Assembly: GCA_000499405.2 (NCBI GenBank)
Contig: HG738140.1
Location: forward strand, 14,785,967-14,849,966
Source of the DNA: Onchocerca volvulus
Lineage: Eukaryota; Nematoda; Chromadorea; Rhabditida; Onchocercidae
Length of the DNA: 64,000 bases
Reading direction: 5' to 3'
A model generated the notes under the pieces. The model was not told where the DNA came from and did not search any database. It saw only the letters and a program-made list of their open reading frames with translations. Positions within the stretch are counted from its first letter, which is position 1; every line of letters begins with the position of its first letter. Shown piece after piece: positions 1-12,898 of this stretch. The position numbers and the translations under genes are program-made.

Positions 1-1987
1 AGCAGGTGTTTCCAAAAGGGTATAGAGTGTTATTTGCTTAATCCGATTGCCATTACTTTTGATTCCGCATGCAAAGCCTACAAAATACAAAATGCACCAA
101 AAAAAAGATGGAACACTCGTTCTTTTTCCGAAAATTTTTCCAACAAAATACATATAAAATAGATCGATCAATATATTAATTAAATAGCAATCTTACCATC
201 TTTTAATAATTCCCAACTTTGCCACACGGAACCAATCAATAAAAGGGGAGCATTATCCAGCATTTCCTACAAGATAAAACGATAACTGAACAAGAAGATC
301 AGTAATGTTATTCTTCAATGAATTTTGGATTAGACTAAGGTAAAAAATTCATGATGAGGATAAAGTCAGACCTCATCAAAATTTCTCGAAATGGCTCGTA
401 CGTATGAGCCAAGTTGCTCACCAGCATCACGAAAAACATGCCGAATAAGGGGATCATCATTTGCTTCTGAAAAACTGGAAAAAATTTAATTTCTAAAAAA
501 TTTGGTTTCGAAAATATTACTCTTGAAAGATAACGGCTGAATAACAGATAAAATGCCCCAAAATAACTCCTAAAAGAAAATCTTTAAAGAAACCTTTAGC
601 TACATGAGCCGTAAAAGATGCAATCTTGGATTTATCGAAATTAGTATACAAAGTCTCCAAAATACCCGTCTTGTCACAGAGACCAAAAAATTCAAGAAAC
701 AATCGTTTTATTTTTGAAATCGAATAAGGCGACGGATGAAGTCCATCTTCCTCATCAAATATGCATTGGATTAATCTTCAATTTTTCTTCTATATAATTA
801 AATTTTGAAATAATATTTAAATTTCATTAAATTCGATATTCGAGAAATGCATAGCTATAAAAATTAGTCCGATATAAGAAGTTTCATTATGCAATTAGCA
901 TAATACCTCCTTGCAATCCAGAATGCGCTACCAGCATCACTAATTTGATGTCCCCAACCGCCAACACCATGTACGCTACTATCGGCTTTCAGTAATCGAC
1001 AGGTTGAACCAGTTCCTGCCACGATTACCACACCACCTAAAAATATTCTATTCCATCCGAGACAGACCAAAATAATGTATGCGACATATCAGAACTTTAA
1101 ATCCGCTGAAAAAATTAAGATGGTTTCTAGTCTGTTTACAGCTCATTTGTTAGTAGGATCACAAAAATTAAAAGCATAAAATATTTTCACCGTTCTGGAA
1201 TGCGGTAGCAACTGCAATGATCGCATCCGAAGATAGCGAAAATTCGACAGCAATGTCCCCATGTTGTTCTTTCAAAAAGCTGATCAGTCTTTGATTATTT
1301 TCTTCGTCTTCAGCACCCGAAAGGCCCATTCCCTTAATGTAATGAAAACTGAAAGTATGTAATTGACAAGAAAGATGTCCAACTAACTTCCCATGTTATC
1401 AAACATAGAGTTGGATCAAAGCAATGTAGGGTAAATTTTGCGCTCTGATGAAGCTAGCGCTAATTTATTTTAAAAAGTTGACCACCAACGCATGATAAAA
1501 ATCTTTTCAGTTTATTTGAACTTATAGATTCCTTGTGTTTCAAATAGCAAATTCAATGGATCATCACAAAATCTGGATCCAGCATATATTCTGGATTTAA
1601 AAATGAGTGCGAAACGAAATGCCTAATACAATAACTCAATAAATTCATTACCACAGCTCCAAGAGGACCAACGATTCCAACTTCCTTTTTGGCCATCTGA
1701 ATCCATTTAGCTATTCTATCAGCAACCATATCGAATCCATCAAGGCAATAATTCAGCCCAGAGTGATTCCATTCACCAATTCGCTTACCACTTTCATCAA
1801 CAAAAAGAAGTCGAGACTGCGTTGCACCACTGAAATCTATTATCGAAAAATCAATGTGAAAAATTCTTGAAATTCAGACGACAAATAAGTTTTTTTATTC
1901 AATCCATTCTAACAACAATACACAAACGGCAATTTTAAAAAGTGAAAAATACCCTTCGATTCCAGCGAATATTCTCGACGCTTCCAT
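1..1987 (-). CDS. NAGK: N-acetyl-D-glucosamine kinase (NAGK), 3' end off window
   Basis: Eight exons on the minus strand: 1953-1987, 1652-1829, 1191-1332, 907-1036, 594-775, 372-466, 197-266 and 1-77 (continuing left of the window). All junctions keep frame; 303 residues are visible against about 344 in the human enzyme. The protein belongs to the BadF/BadG ATPase fold of the actin/hexokinase superfamily and would phosphorylate GlcNAc to GlcNAc-6-phosphate in amino-sugar salvage in the cytosol. Seen in sequence: an N-terminal phosphate-binding segment GIEGGATQSRLLF, a middle GMGLSGAEDEE, the second nucleotide loop VIVAGTGSTCRLL followed by GVGGWGHQISDAGSAFW, and near the C-terminus SVWQSWELLKDG, all in family order. 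The start at 1987 is the only ATG before the phosphate loop in frame. It lies on the same strand as the METTL23-like gene, 1.9 kb away. Confidence 0.93.
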
Positions 1988-3428
1988 AAAATCTGCAATA
2001 ATCATTATCAAACTTTTGAAAGTACTTCCGCAGCATCACCTATTTGCCTTTTTTATTTTATATTATACACGACACATAGTCTCAAAATTTTCAGATATAA
2101 TCATCCTTCAAATTGTATCTCTCATTTTTCAACGTTGCATTTACTACCTCTCATTCCTCGCTTGTAAAATCACAAACCTTTCATATGGTAAGTCAAGCAA
2201 GATTCACCGCTTCATTCGACAATATCATAGTGATCAAAGAAAAAAAAATCTACTAAATGTTCTTGCCATATAAATAAGTTTCAAATTTTCCTCACTAGAA
2301 AGTAATGTGACCTTCCCAAAATTCTCTTGGACTCCAATTAAAAATAATTTAAAAAATATCATTTCACACGGTTATTAATCAATATAACAAACACAGATTC
2401 ATACACAATATCAAAGTGATTTGCCATTAAACTCTCCATATGAATCATGAACATTACCAGAAAAATGTCCAAATTGTAAAATTCCGGATTCTCAAGTCAT
2501 TTAAAATAACGGCCAAAAAATTTGATGAAGAGCAAAGATGGAAAAGAGCGAACGTCTTTACAAAATGATAAGAAGTAATTAGCAAAGTTCTCGCTTTTTT
2601 AAGTGAAAGCGGGAATTTTTTTCCAGCAGATGTTTACATATGGGAGTTTTATTGAGTTACCACCACTAAGCACCACTGAGCGAAAAAAAAAAGTAAAACA
2701 TGCTCGATTTGTCCAGATGGTGCAAGCAATACCATTCAGTCAAACTCGGAATACCGCTGTTTTCGTCAACGAACGAGCAAATATAGGAGTCAACCCGGAA
2801 TGAATCTATACAAAAGTACAGATTAACAAGTTAGTGAAGAAACCGGAAAAATCGATTAAAAAAGACGGAAGCATATCGCTCAAAAACCTGTATGGAAATA
2901 TACATAATACATTGCACATCAGACATTGGAGCCTTAATGTTTGCTGCCAGATATTTGCCTATTTGCGAAGCAGAAAATAAGACAAAAGAATTCGAAAATT
3001 TAAAATTCGGCTTTTCTCTCATAATGTTTGTAATGAATGTAAAATGCAATGTAAAACACAGAATGTAATTGAAATGTAAAATGTAATGTAAAACAATGAA
3101 CGTAATTGAATGTATAACATTTGTACTAAATATTTTGATAACATTCAGCATAAAAATAGTCTTTTCTGTCTGAGAATTTTGATTTGGATATGCTTATTTC
3201 AGTTAATTTATGATCAAGAAAATAAATATCGGTTATCTGTTATTTACATAAATTACCATATGATTAAGATAACTAAGCAAAGCAAGTTCATCAATTGTTC
3301 ATCTCCCAATACCCAAGGATGATTATTTTCGAGATTGAAATTAAACATTCGATTAAACTGCAGCATAAAAATGAGGATGCATGCAGTGTGTGAGATGTAT
3401 GATGCAGAAGGACGTACGGCTTCACAGC
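1988..3428. other. intergenic AT-rich spacer upstream of NAGK
   Basis: No exon with a recognisable product is seen on either strand. The stretch includes short direct repeats of an AATGTAAAATG-like unit at about 3030-3120. The NAGK promoter should lie in its left end (just above 1987), but no motif could be assigned. Confidence 0.5.
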
Positions 3429-3560
3429 GAACTGATATACTAGTACATCAAAAATACGAACTGATGTACAGATATATCAAAAGGCCGAAATGAATGGATA
3501 TATCAAAAGATAGAACTGATATACGAATACATCAGAAGATCGAACTGATGAGAAATGATG
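3429..3560. repeat. degenerate minisatellite, about 29-bp unit
   Basis: Four to five diverged copies of a unit resembling CGAACTGATATAC followed by a TACATCAAAA-like half. CGAACTGAT recurs at the start of most copies with drift between copies. Confidence 0.7.
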
Positions 3561-3780
3561 TGAAGTGATATTTCTGCTTGTCTGTAAATGCAGCGTATGT
3601 GAAGAGCATTTTATGCTACTACTGTACGTAGTTTAATCGCCTCATTATAACAGGTAGTGAATGATCCGTTTAGAGACAGGGTTTGCTGCTGTTTTATTCT
3701 TTCCAGAATAACATACACACGTTTTTCTCATTTTGAATTTTGAAAATTAAAAAAAAAAAAAAAAAAGAGAATCTTTACAG

Positions 3781-4036
3781 TTTTAAAATCAAAAACTATT
3801 CTGTTATTGTCCCACTAAACTGAATCCAATTGTAGTTTGGTAAAAAAGTACATGAGGATCTGTGATAGAAAGTACAATAAAGCTAACTGACCGATATTTG
3901 AACTATTCAGTTTTAAAATAAAAAACTATTCTGTTATTATCCCACTAAACTGCCCAATTATAGTTTGGTAAAAAAGTACATGAGGATCTGTGAGAGGAAG
4001 TACAATAAAGGTAATTGACCCATATTTGATAAAGTT
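3781..4036. repeat. tandem duplication, about 130-bp unit, two copies
   Basis: Copy 1 (3781-3910) and copy 2 (3911-4036) are near-identical. Both contain AAAAACTATTCTGTTATT, CCCACTAAACTG, TAGTTTGGTAAAAAAGTACA and TGAGGATCTGTGA. Copy 2 has a 4-base deletion (GAAT) and a few substitutions. The duplication overlaps the 3' end of the METTL23-like gene, so only copy 2 contributes to the predicted C-terminal tail. Confidence 0.93.
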
Positions 4037-7000
4037 GTTAAAGTGACTAACATAATATATGGCACAAAAGGTCATTGTTAATTCAGTCGGACTAAATTTA
4101 CCTCTCTTATTGAAAATAATTCCAATGTGAATTGTATGAAGATCAGTGTCAACAACACGCACACGTCTACAGCATAACTCGTTCAGCAGAAGCAAATCCT
4201 CGATTGACCAGTTACTGCTGAAAAAATTATAATGAAATAATAGAACGATAGAAGCATCGTTACTAGCTTTACAGTTATTTAAATTTAAAAAATTAGATCA
4301 TTTTGTTAAGAATATACTCGAACTATATACACAAGAAAACATTATGTTTTGTGAGTAATAGTTCAAATCTATTCTTAACAAAAATAATCCAATTTTTCAA
4401 ATTTAAATAACCTTTGCCCTCCTTCTGTTAAGAAAATCAAAATCACTTATCAAGTAAACAAATATTTTTTTGGTAATGAAAAATTCTCCTAAGAATAATC
4501 TTCTTCCACTTTTTCATTTTCTCAAGAAGTACTGCAACCTTTTTTCATTTCATAAAAATCCCAATAATAAGCGCAACATTCATTACTACTAATATTTGAA
4601 AGACTGATCAAAAAATCAGCGTTTTTATTTTTGGAATTGAAATTTCAAACTATTTCATTTGTGCACCAACGAGATCAGTGAAAATGACTAGCCAAATTTC
4701 TACAACAAACTTGAAAAAATCATTCGATGCAGAATAACTTTCATGGTCACTATCAGAGATTTCAAAGAAAAATTGACGCAGACATCAAGACTGTGACTTC
4801 ACATGACAATCTATATAAGAAAACAGGGAAACGATACAGACAAAACTAAATCCAATGAAACATTTCTGCATTATAGTGAAGATGACCGCTACTTTGTAAA
4901 TTTAAGAATTTACATTAATTTCAGTGCAGACAAGAAGTATTTTAGACTATAAACTAAAGAATAAGTTAATGAGAATTGATAAAAAATAATGAAGTATTGG
5001 CTACGTTAGACTGACATTATGAAAAAATTACAATAATGAATTTATCCGATCAACACAATTAATAGAGAAGCTTCAAGCCGAATATCAGCACCATAGATTA
5101 TATATTTTTCTGTGTCCTAAAGGCAATAAAAGCTTTCAAATCCTTACGAAAGCCGCAAAGATTTGAAATAATGGTGAAGGAGTTATTGGTATATAGTAGA
5201 ATAATGAACTACTGATAAAGAGAACAAGAGATCGAGTGATTAGAATCATCAAAAGTATATCCCTATACTTTTATCCCCACTTTAACACAAAGCTTTTTTC
5301 TATAACATCAAGTTTTAATTGATACATCATTACATCTTTGATACGTCAGTAATATTTTCCAATAAAATGACATAAGGAACTTCATCGAATGAAGGAAGGA
5401 AAGTATACTAGTCAACATAATGTATTAAAATTTTATTTCAAACAAATCGTTTGAATGATAAATTATTAAATCATTCTTTCGTCTTTCAATATAAATAATG
5501 TTTCTCTCTTTTGACTTTCGATATAAATGATTTTTTTAGTTTTCAATAAAGATCAGTATTCAAATCATTATTTTTCTGATGCGAAAATTTAACACGAAAA
5601 AAAAAAAAAACACTCAGAAAAAGGAGTACTGAACTGAAACAAATGAACAGAAAATAATGCTGAGCGATTCATTTATCAAATACTATCAGAGGAAGTTCAA
5701 AAGAAATTCCTTGAGGAATTAATAATAAGAGATTAACAAGTAGAATGAAAACTTTTTTATTGCAAAACCATCAATTTTGTTTCTAAATGGCATAAATTAT
5801 ATCAAAACAAACATGTCATCTCAAATTTTAATCTCAAACTTTATGTAATAGTAAAATTTGATGCCAAAAGCGGAAGAATAAAGTCTAAAATGACATGTTT
5901 CTCTGCTATAATCTAAATCAAAGTAAATTGTCGATTTTAGCTATTTATGAAATGATCTGATGGTTTTACACTGAATCGGAGTTGATGTTGATGGAATAAA
6001 AGGCAGAGAATGAACGTATGCTTGACCTTATGTATCAGAAAAAAAAGATCGTCATATATTAACTAGATAAGATTTAAAATGCAAAAGAGAAGTACAATGG
6101 AAAATACAGTTTAAGATGGTTATGATGGATTTGCTCCAATAACAGCGGACTCAGCGAGGTCAGTTACAATCCTAATAATAATATTAAAATATTGGTCATT
6201 TTTCAAATAAATGTTTTTAAAGAAATTTATTGATTAGCAGTTTCTAACTCGAATTTTTTAATGAAACTTAGCTAAGACAGATATGATGGTTCAAGAATAA
6301 TGAAATGATTTAAAAAAAAAAGAAAACTTTTTCATTTTTTTTTTCAAAAAATAGATTTAGAATTGGATCATATCAAAAAAAAAAAAATTGCATTATGCGA
6401 TTTTATTAAAAAAAAAAAAAAAAAAAAAAAAGGATAAGAATATGTAGAAAAAAATTATTTCCTCAAAAAGAAAAAATTAAAATCTAAATTAACAGGAAAA
6501 AAATAATGGCGATACTTCCTCTCTTCATAGGCAAATATGCATGTCGCTTTGGGATACTGTTGCAATAATGATCCAACAGTATGCAAAAATGCTCGAAACA
6601 CTGTAATATCGTAGAAAACATCTGCTGCCAAAATGTAATGTAACACAAGCACGTCATTCAAAATTTGATTGGAATTTGGCTTATTCCAATCTAAATCCTA
6701 GAAAACAAGATTAAACATTTTACATGCATATGAATGAATATGAACAAAGAGATGGAATTAAGAATATGAACAAAGAGATGACAAAAACCTATCCGCTCGA
6801 AAATTCCGTAAAAATAGAAAGTATGCATGATATGGATCTTGCCAATTCTAGTAAAATATTTTTTTTTTTTTTTTTTGAAAGCACAAGGTGATTTAATCTT
6901 GTCATTTTATTATTATGATGTGAAGGTAGAACTATTTAGCATTGATAAATTATAAATGATAAGAATTTTACAGCGACAGAGATAATATGATGTTCTCAGT

Positions 7001-8003
7001 ATTCAAGAAACCGAAGAAAAAAATTCATTAGTTGATGAAAAAAATAAGACGAATTTATAATCAGTACATATAAAAATCACAGTTTTTTAGACAACTATTA
7101 CAATTACTCAGTTTTTTTTTTTTTTATTGTAAAACATTGCTTACCTTTATTAAAAAAGAATTCTTGTCAAGATCATTCTCAATGCAATTTTGTTCCAGAA
7201 TTTTGAAAGCCTAGAATATCAAATACACAAAATGGAAAGAATTTTTCCATTAATGGAAGCAATAATGAAAAAACGAACTGAATTCAAAACTTAAAAATTA
7301 TAAATTCGAATTTACATGTGCCCTACATCGATTTTTATTTTTGAAAATTACTGTTCAAAGTTGGATACCAAAAATGTTTTGAATTTGGCCAATACACATG
7401 GTCCAGGATAAGATGCCTACCTTTTACTCCTCGATTTCTGGGAAATTTTCGGAGCAATATGATCTGCGAAAGTTATAAACAAGACACTGCTAATTGCGAT
7501 AAATATACAAGTTTTTAAAAATACATCTATATTCACCTCCTCGTTTTCAGGATGATCCGTAAAAATAACTAATTCGGCTCCACATTTCGCAGCAACTAAT
7601 CCTGGTATTCCGGTGCAACCAGCGCCCAATTCAAGAACCATGCATCCTTTGAAGAGGTAATGATGTGCAGAGATATAATCACCTGTATCATTGGTTTTAT
7701 AATGTATAAGCATGCATCTGATCAATCTCTTAAAAATATAGCCTATGAATAATTAGATCCTTTTGTAATATTTCAGACTTGATTATCAAACAGATAAAGT
7801 ACAATTCCAAATTATAATTTCAGTGATAATCAGTTTAAAAAAAGAGGAACTATCTATTCATAAAGGGATCATTTATTCAATAAGTGATATCACTGCAGAT
7901 GAAACTGGTTATTTCTTATGAATGAAGATTGATAATTATTTGATTGCTAGTTCGTAGAGCAACATTTCCATGCGAATCAATTTCATTCGAATCACCAATC
8001 ATC

Positions 8004-8035
<32 letters not shown>

Positions 8036-8697
8036 TGATTATTACTGGAAGATTTGGAATTATAATTTCAGAAAGTTTATTTGACTGATAATTCGTAAAG
8101 TGACATTTCTATGCGAATAGTAACTGTTTTGCAATTTTGCTTCGATTTAAAAGATATTCGTGAAGAATCGTGTGCAGTAGGTTTGATCATTTTCATGGCC
8201 ATAAATTGGTTTTATAATTGATATCATCTCAAGTAAAAAGCAATTTGCTTTTTAATAATTTGAGAATGTGCCTCAGAAAAGAACATTTTGAATCGAGATC
8301 AAGAAGAAGCCAATAATAAATATGTGACAACGATTTGAAGTTTGATTAGATATTCGGTCTCAGAGAAAAAATATGAGTATGTAGAACTGTTGGGAAGTGC
8401 AGAGAAAGAAGATTTAGTGGATTTATGAAGATGAATTAAAAAGCACATCAACAAGATGGGAATCACTACAAATTTATATATCAGTAAAAATCATCGTAGA
8501 CTCCTGGATGCAACATCAATATTCCTGAATCACAAATATTTATTGGAAATGTGACAAATTCGAATCAGGGAATCCTCCAAGAAAACAACCTGAGAATGAA
8601 AGAAATTAACTGCTTATTCATGCAAAAATAACCTACCCAAAACTTCACTGCTCTGCCACACATGTCGCCAATATCCTGCCATCTCCTCATTGATCAT
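3926..8697 (-). CDS. METTL23: METTL23-like protein methyltransferase
   Basis: Five exons on the minus strand: 8633-8697, 7537-7717, 7145-7210, 6516-6697 and 3926-4217, all in phase. The family is a seven-beta-strand SAM-dependent methyltransferase; METTL23 acts on protein arginine in vertebrates. Seen: the pre-motif HVWQSSEVL, SAM motif I VLELGAGCTGIPGLVAAKCGA in two adjoining parts, the acidic post-I region FTDHPENEE, the post-II motif LAADVFYD, then FAYEER and NSNWSIEDLLLLNEL, matching the human order up to HTIHIGIIFN, which aligns with the human C-terminus. The start at 8697 has an in-frame stop just upstream. The first donor (GTTATT) is weak. Intron 4 is 2.3 kb and carries a fold-back repeat. 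The last 50 or so residues read through a possible donor near 4100 and into a tandem duplication, so the true C-terminus may be shorter, near 205 instead of 261 residues. Confidence 0.88.
4274..4411. repeat. fold-back (MITE-like) inverted repeat in METTL23 intron 4
   Basis: The left arm begins GTTATTTAAATTTAAAAAAT and ends near CTCGAACTAT. The right arm is its imperfect reverse complement, ending CAAATTTAAATAAC at 4411. Arms are about 52 bp with a loop of about 30 bp. There is no coding content. It could be a small non-autonomous DNA transposon. It begins only about 56 bp from the acceptor of the last METTL23 exon. Confidence 0.85.
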
Positions 8698-9167
8698 AAT
8701 TCATCATCCTTTCTGGTCAGAATAACTAAGATTATCACTACTCATCGAGAGATTGGATGAATTATTTATCATACGTCATTGAAAGCATACTGTAATCAAA
8801 TACATTAATCCATCCGTCTTGCTTTTTTCTATCAGTACTTCCAAAATCTAACGCATAATTTCAAACACCTGCTCGAGTTAGCTTAGATAGATTCTTTTCT
8901 CTTAACACATTATGCTCTGTTCATTCCTCAGAATAATGCATGAAGATATATGAAATATCTTCCACTCTCTCCCATTTCAACTATCTCTTCCACCATCACC
9001 TTTGACCTCTGCGTCATCGAAACTCTTCCCCCCCTACTTCCAATTTAGTCAATTCTTCGATCGTGTGGCATGCAACCATTTATGAAATTTGGGTTCAAGA
9101 AGCAGGTAGCATGGCGGGGCTTTGATTGTTCATTTTGCGCTGATCGATTGATAGGCGTAAATTTCAG
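8698..9167. promoter_or_regulatory. shared divergent 5' region of METTL23 and ARV1
   Basis: About 470 bp separate the METTL23 start (minus) from the ARV1 start (plus), with no coding exon seen between. A strong AATTTCAG acceptor ends at 9167, eight bases before the ARV1 ATG, and suits spliced-leader addition. Promoter function for both genes is inferred from position only. Confidence 0.45.
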
Positions 9168-9174
9168 GAAAGAA

Positions 9175-10687
9175 ATGGAGAAGAAAAGGGGGATGAAAGA
9201 AGCTGAAGATGAGGAGTACATCTGCGTCAATTGTTGCCATCCGTCGTCAAGTCTGTTCCTGAAATATAGTGATAACGGTATTCGACTTACTCCATGCGTA
9301 CGTTCCCCTATCATTCATTATTCTGATTCTGGATTAATTTAAGCTACAATATATACTGCTCTATTGCAAATGCATAGCATGCATATTCAGTTGTGCATCT
9401 GCAATCATTCTGCATGTTGCGCTATTTTTGTTCAATTTCAGTCTAATTGTGGCAAAGCTGTAGATGCGTATATTGAATATGACATTGTCTTGGTGATAAT
9501 CGACCTGATGCTACAGTACATTGAAGCATATCGACACTTTCTCATGAATACAAGCAATCGCGTATTCTTTATATTTTTCGAATGCAAGTAGGGAAGACTT
9601 TATTGCTATTTGTTAAGATACTGCTCGTTTGCAGTGATTCGTCAAACGTGACAGTCAGTGTTTTGTCGCATGCTAAAGAAAATCTTTCTGAATCGTTGAT
9701 GTGCTGTTGCTGTCCGTTCGCAATTTGCAATGTATTTAAGCAGTAATATGCAAGAATGTAAATTCCTCTGAATTTCTTGGACCCAAAAAAAAAAAAAAAA
9801 AGTTATTTTTTAATTCAGAGATCATCAATTCAATACAGAGAGAAGATATCACAATTAACTATTAAGCTAGTCAGATGTGATTTGATGATGATAGAAAAAA
9901 AGTTAAGAGATGTTGTCTACGTTTGCTAGCCTTTAGCATAGCTTTACTTGCAGCACTGTCACAAGTTGTGTATCATTTTTATGCTATGCGATGCGTATAG
10001 CAAGTGGATAAGACAACGGATAATGTCTGGCAATGAGAATGCTTATGATTTGGAATGGAAATTTTACGAATGTTTGTTGCAAAGTTCGCTGGAAATGGCA
10101 TCGTTTATGATTGTATTGACACTTCTTTCATTTCACATTTCCACAAAACTTTCTATCAACAAAGTGTTGCAAACATTTTGTGTTGGATCCTACGGTTTGT
10201 TACATTATAGTTGAGGCAAACGGTCACTTTTATATGGCAATGACCAGTGCATTTTAGTAATTGAATGCATTTGGTAATTTGAGTTTATTTTCAATTAGAG
10301 AAATGTAAAAATAATGCGACGTTGTATAAGAGCGAGTATATACGTCTAACTTACGTAATTGTGCGGTAAGCAAAATAGGTTGACATTTATGTATTATCTC
10401 AGGAAATGTATTTGCTGTTCTGTCAATTATATGGCATTTACATTTGGTATGGTCGTACAGAATGCTCACCGAATTGTTCATATTCATATCTCATGTACAA
10501 ACACAACGAGGTACTTAATCACTATCAGTCATAATTCTAATTTTTAGAAATTTACATTTCAAAATTAAACAAATTATTTTTAGCCTTATGCAATGGAACG
10601 CTGATTAGAAGTATCCTCGTTGTTCTAACGGCCACTGTTATTTCACGTTCTATTGGCTTGCTGATGGATTCATTCTTTTTTATATAA
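9175..10687 (+). CDS. ARV1: ARV1 lipid homeostasis protein
   Basis: Five exons: 9175-9297, 9442-9561, 9954-10194, 10403-10510 and 10584-10687, giving 231 residues (usual family size 230-320). ARV1 is an ER membrane protein needed for sterol distribution and GPI-anchor synthesis. Seen: the N-terminal ARV1 homology domain with a zinc-binding CVNC pair (residues about 16-19), a second pair split across intron 1 (LTPC and SNCGK), then VDAYIEYD and EAYRHFLMNTS, exactly the family signature; then HKLCIIFMLCDAYSKW and several hydrophobic segments (SLEMASFMIVLTLLSF, VFAVLSIIWHLHLVW, SILVVLTATVISRSIGLL). The start at 9175 is the first ATG after the TTTCAG acceptor; an upstream in-frame ATG at 9070 would add 35 residues with no family support. 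It is divergent from METTL23. Confidence 0.95.
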
Positions 10688-12898
10688 ATGTAGCGATTTG
10701 ATAAATAAATTCACACGGATGTTATTTTCAAATACACCATTACGAATCTTGAAAAAAAAAATGATTCCGAAAGAAATTTCAGTACTCATATTTTGATATT
10801 CTAGATTTACTGAAGTAATGCATCCGAACGGATTCTTTAGAAGAATGTAAATACCATGAAGTTGCCGCTTAAGATACCACAGGCCTTGTTATTTCGTTGC
10901 AGAAAGTTGGCCATTGTTCTCTTTTAGCTGGCTCATATTCAACTAGAAAATGGAATTGATCTTTATTCTGTGACAACTCAAATAGGGATTGAATCATTAT
11001 CTCTTCCGAATGAAGTGAGCGATTCATTGTCAAAACATCTGATGTACGTTCTATATACGGATGATACATTTATGACGAATCACGTTTGTGCTGATCGTAT
11101 AGCGCAAATTGAAGAAGCAAATTACACTTTTCTTCAGTCTTCGCCACCAATACATTGTCCAAGTATATTTTTCACTTCTCTTTTTTTCAAAATTTGTTTT
11201 TGTCTGTCTGTTTGTCTGACTAATTCGTTGATCTATTCTTAATTCTAAAAAGTGAGGTTTGAAAGTTTGCGAGGTAGCAAGGAATGAAAACATTGGCTAT
11301 CGCAGCTGTTCCCCACAGAACAAAGAAGAGTCCAGGTGATTCCCTCACATCTGGATTGGCAAGAAGCTATCTACTGCTAGATCTCATCATTCCTGAAATT
11401 TTTATTGTAAAATGCATAGATGGAATCTATGTAATAAGTATGTGTCTATCTTTTGTCTTCTGTCTCTTCAAGCAACATCTTCGAATCAATTTATTTGAAA
11501 AGCGGGGATAGATTTAAAGATTGAAATTAATTCTCGTGTTATGGGCATCGCAAATAAACGATCGGAGAAGTGAATTGGCAGTAGTTCAGTTGACAGTTCG
11601 CACTGTGCTTGATCGATCAGAGCTTAACGATCAAATTTATAAGCAAAAAAATTGGTTGCCATTTATGCTATCTGCATAATGAATATGATACTAGAAACAT
11701 CACTTCTAGCTCCATAAACAATGAGCATGGAAACTTCAGCTCCAACCACTGAATAGATGATATTTTATGTTTAAGTGATTAGATTTCTACATTTTTTGCG
11801 AGTAGAAGTTCGGATTTTCTTCACATTTATTGCTTCAACAATCATTTTGACTTAATAAAATGCTAAGTAGCCAAGTAAGGAATAAAATAATTATCATAGA
11901 GACATTACTTTCCCGTATTGTTCATTTATTTTGCTGTGCAGCCGAACATAATCTAGACTTAGGCTTAAATTTTATTTACTGCATGACTGAACAAATCACG
12001 TTTATATCTTTGATTAACATCATTTTTACAATTGACAGAACAAGCAATGCAGTTAAAGAATTATTCTTTCGCATTGAATATTTTATTCCTTCTATGGTTT
12101 TCAATTCAATCGTAATGTTTTCTCGATTTGGGATGTTTGTAAATAAATGGATTAGTGAGATATACCAGTAAAATAGAAAAGATCATCTTTCGACTGATAA
12201 AGTTAAAAAGAAAACAGTCTCTGCTGAGTGGTGAGTTGAGGTTAACTTCATTCTATATCAAACACGTATGATGGAAGAGTTGAAATATATGAGAGTTGTG
12301 AAATATTTGTATTAATTTCATTTCTTCCCTTGAGCTTCTTTGTGGCAAAGCTATGACTCTTTCCTTCTAATCTTTTTGACGTATCATATTTCTTTCATTA
12401 GGCATGCAATTGATGCAAAAATGCTGTAAATATGTTTAAAAGCGTGAATTCAGGTAAGAGGCGGCAGCACAGATGGATTTGATTGCGGGATGGTTATAGA
12501 TGTGAATGTGGATGTGGTTTAAAATGTGGACTCGCGGTTGTGGTTTAGACTTGAGTGCAAACTAGCTTAATAATCAGGAACAAAAGATGCAGATTCAAAA
12601 GGAGATGATATAGAATAGTTGTTTAAAAAAAAAAAAAAAAAAAAAACGGATTGATGAAGTTGAAATATTATTAGCATGAAGAGAATACGCCTACTCCTTC
12701 AGATACAGCAACAGCCTTCATTTTTCTATCTCATTTTTCAATCCTTCCAGAAAAAATATCTCTCTTCTCTCTATTTATTTGTCTAACATATATTCCATAT
12801 TTCTTGACTTTTCTTTGCGGTCAGGTTTTCTTTTGCAGAAATATAATAATGTCCGAAATTAGTAGTTTTGCAGACGGATATTTGTAGACTGCAACGAA
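10688..12898. other. interval between ARV1 and the Ig-domain gene
   Basis: Apart from the candidate exon at 10929-11170 there is no model I can defend. Open stretches at about 11284-11511, 11520-11680 and 11860-12171 show no domain and no matching splice phases. A poly-A run lies at 12627-12646. TTTTGCAG acceptors at about 12838 and 12873 precede the Ig gene and may receive its spliced leader. Confidence 0.4.
10929..11170 (+). other. candidate orphan coding exon, weakly histone-fold-like
   Basis: After a CTCTTTTAG acceptor the plus strand is open for about 80 codons with protein-like composition, for example YSVTTQIGIESLSL, NEVSDSLSKHLMYVLY and AQIEEANYTFLQ. The spacing of the first two faintly recalls the TAF6 histone fold (SVxxxAExxGI, then a second helix ending YxLxE), but no following TAF6 domain could be found, and no start codon fits. 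A possible donor is at about 11165. It may be a real exon of an unrecognised gene, a gene relic, or chance. Confidence 0.25.

Noticed and set aside
11860..12171. 103-codon plus-strand frame, hydrophobic
   Set aside because: No recognisable domain, no fitting acceptor or donor, and composition as expected for AT-rich DNA.
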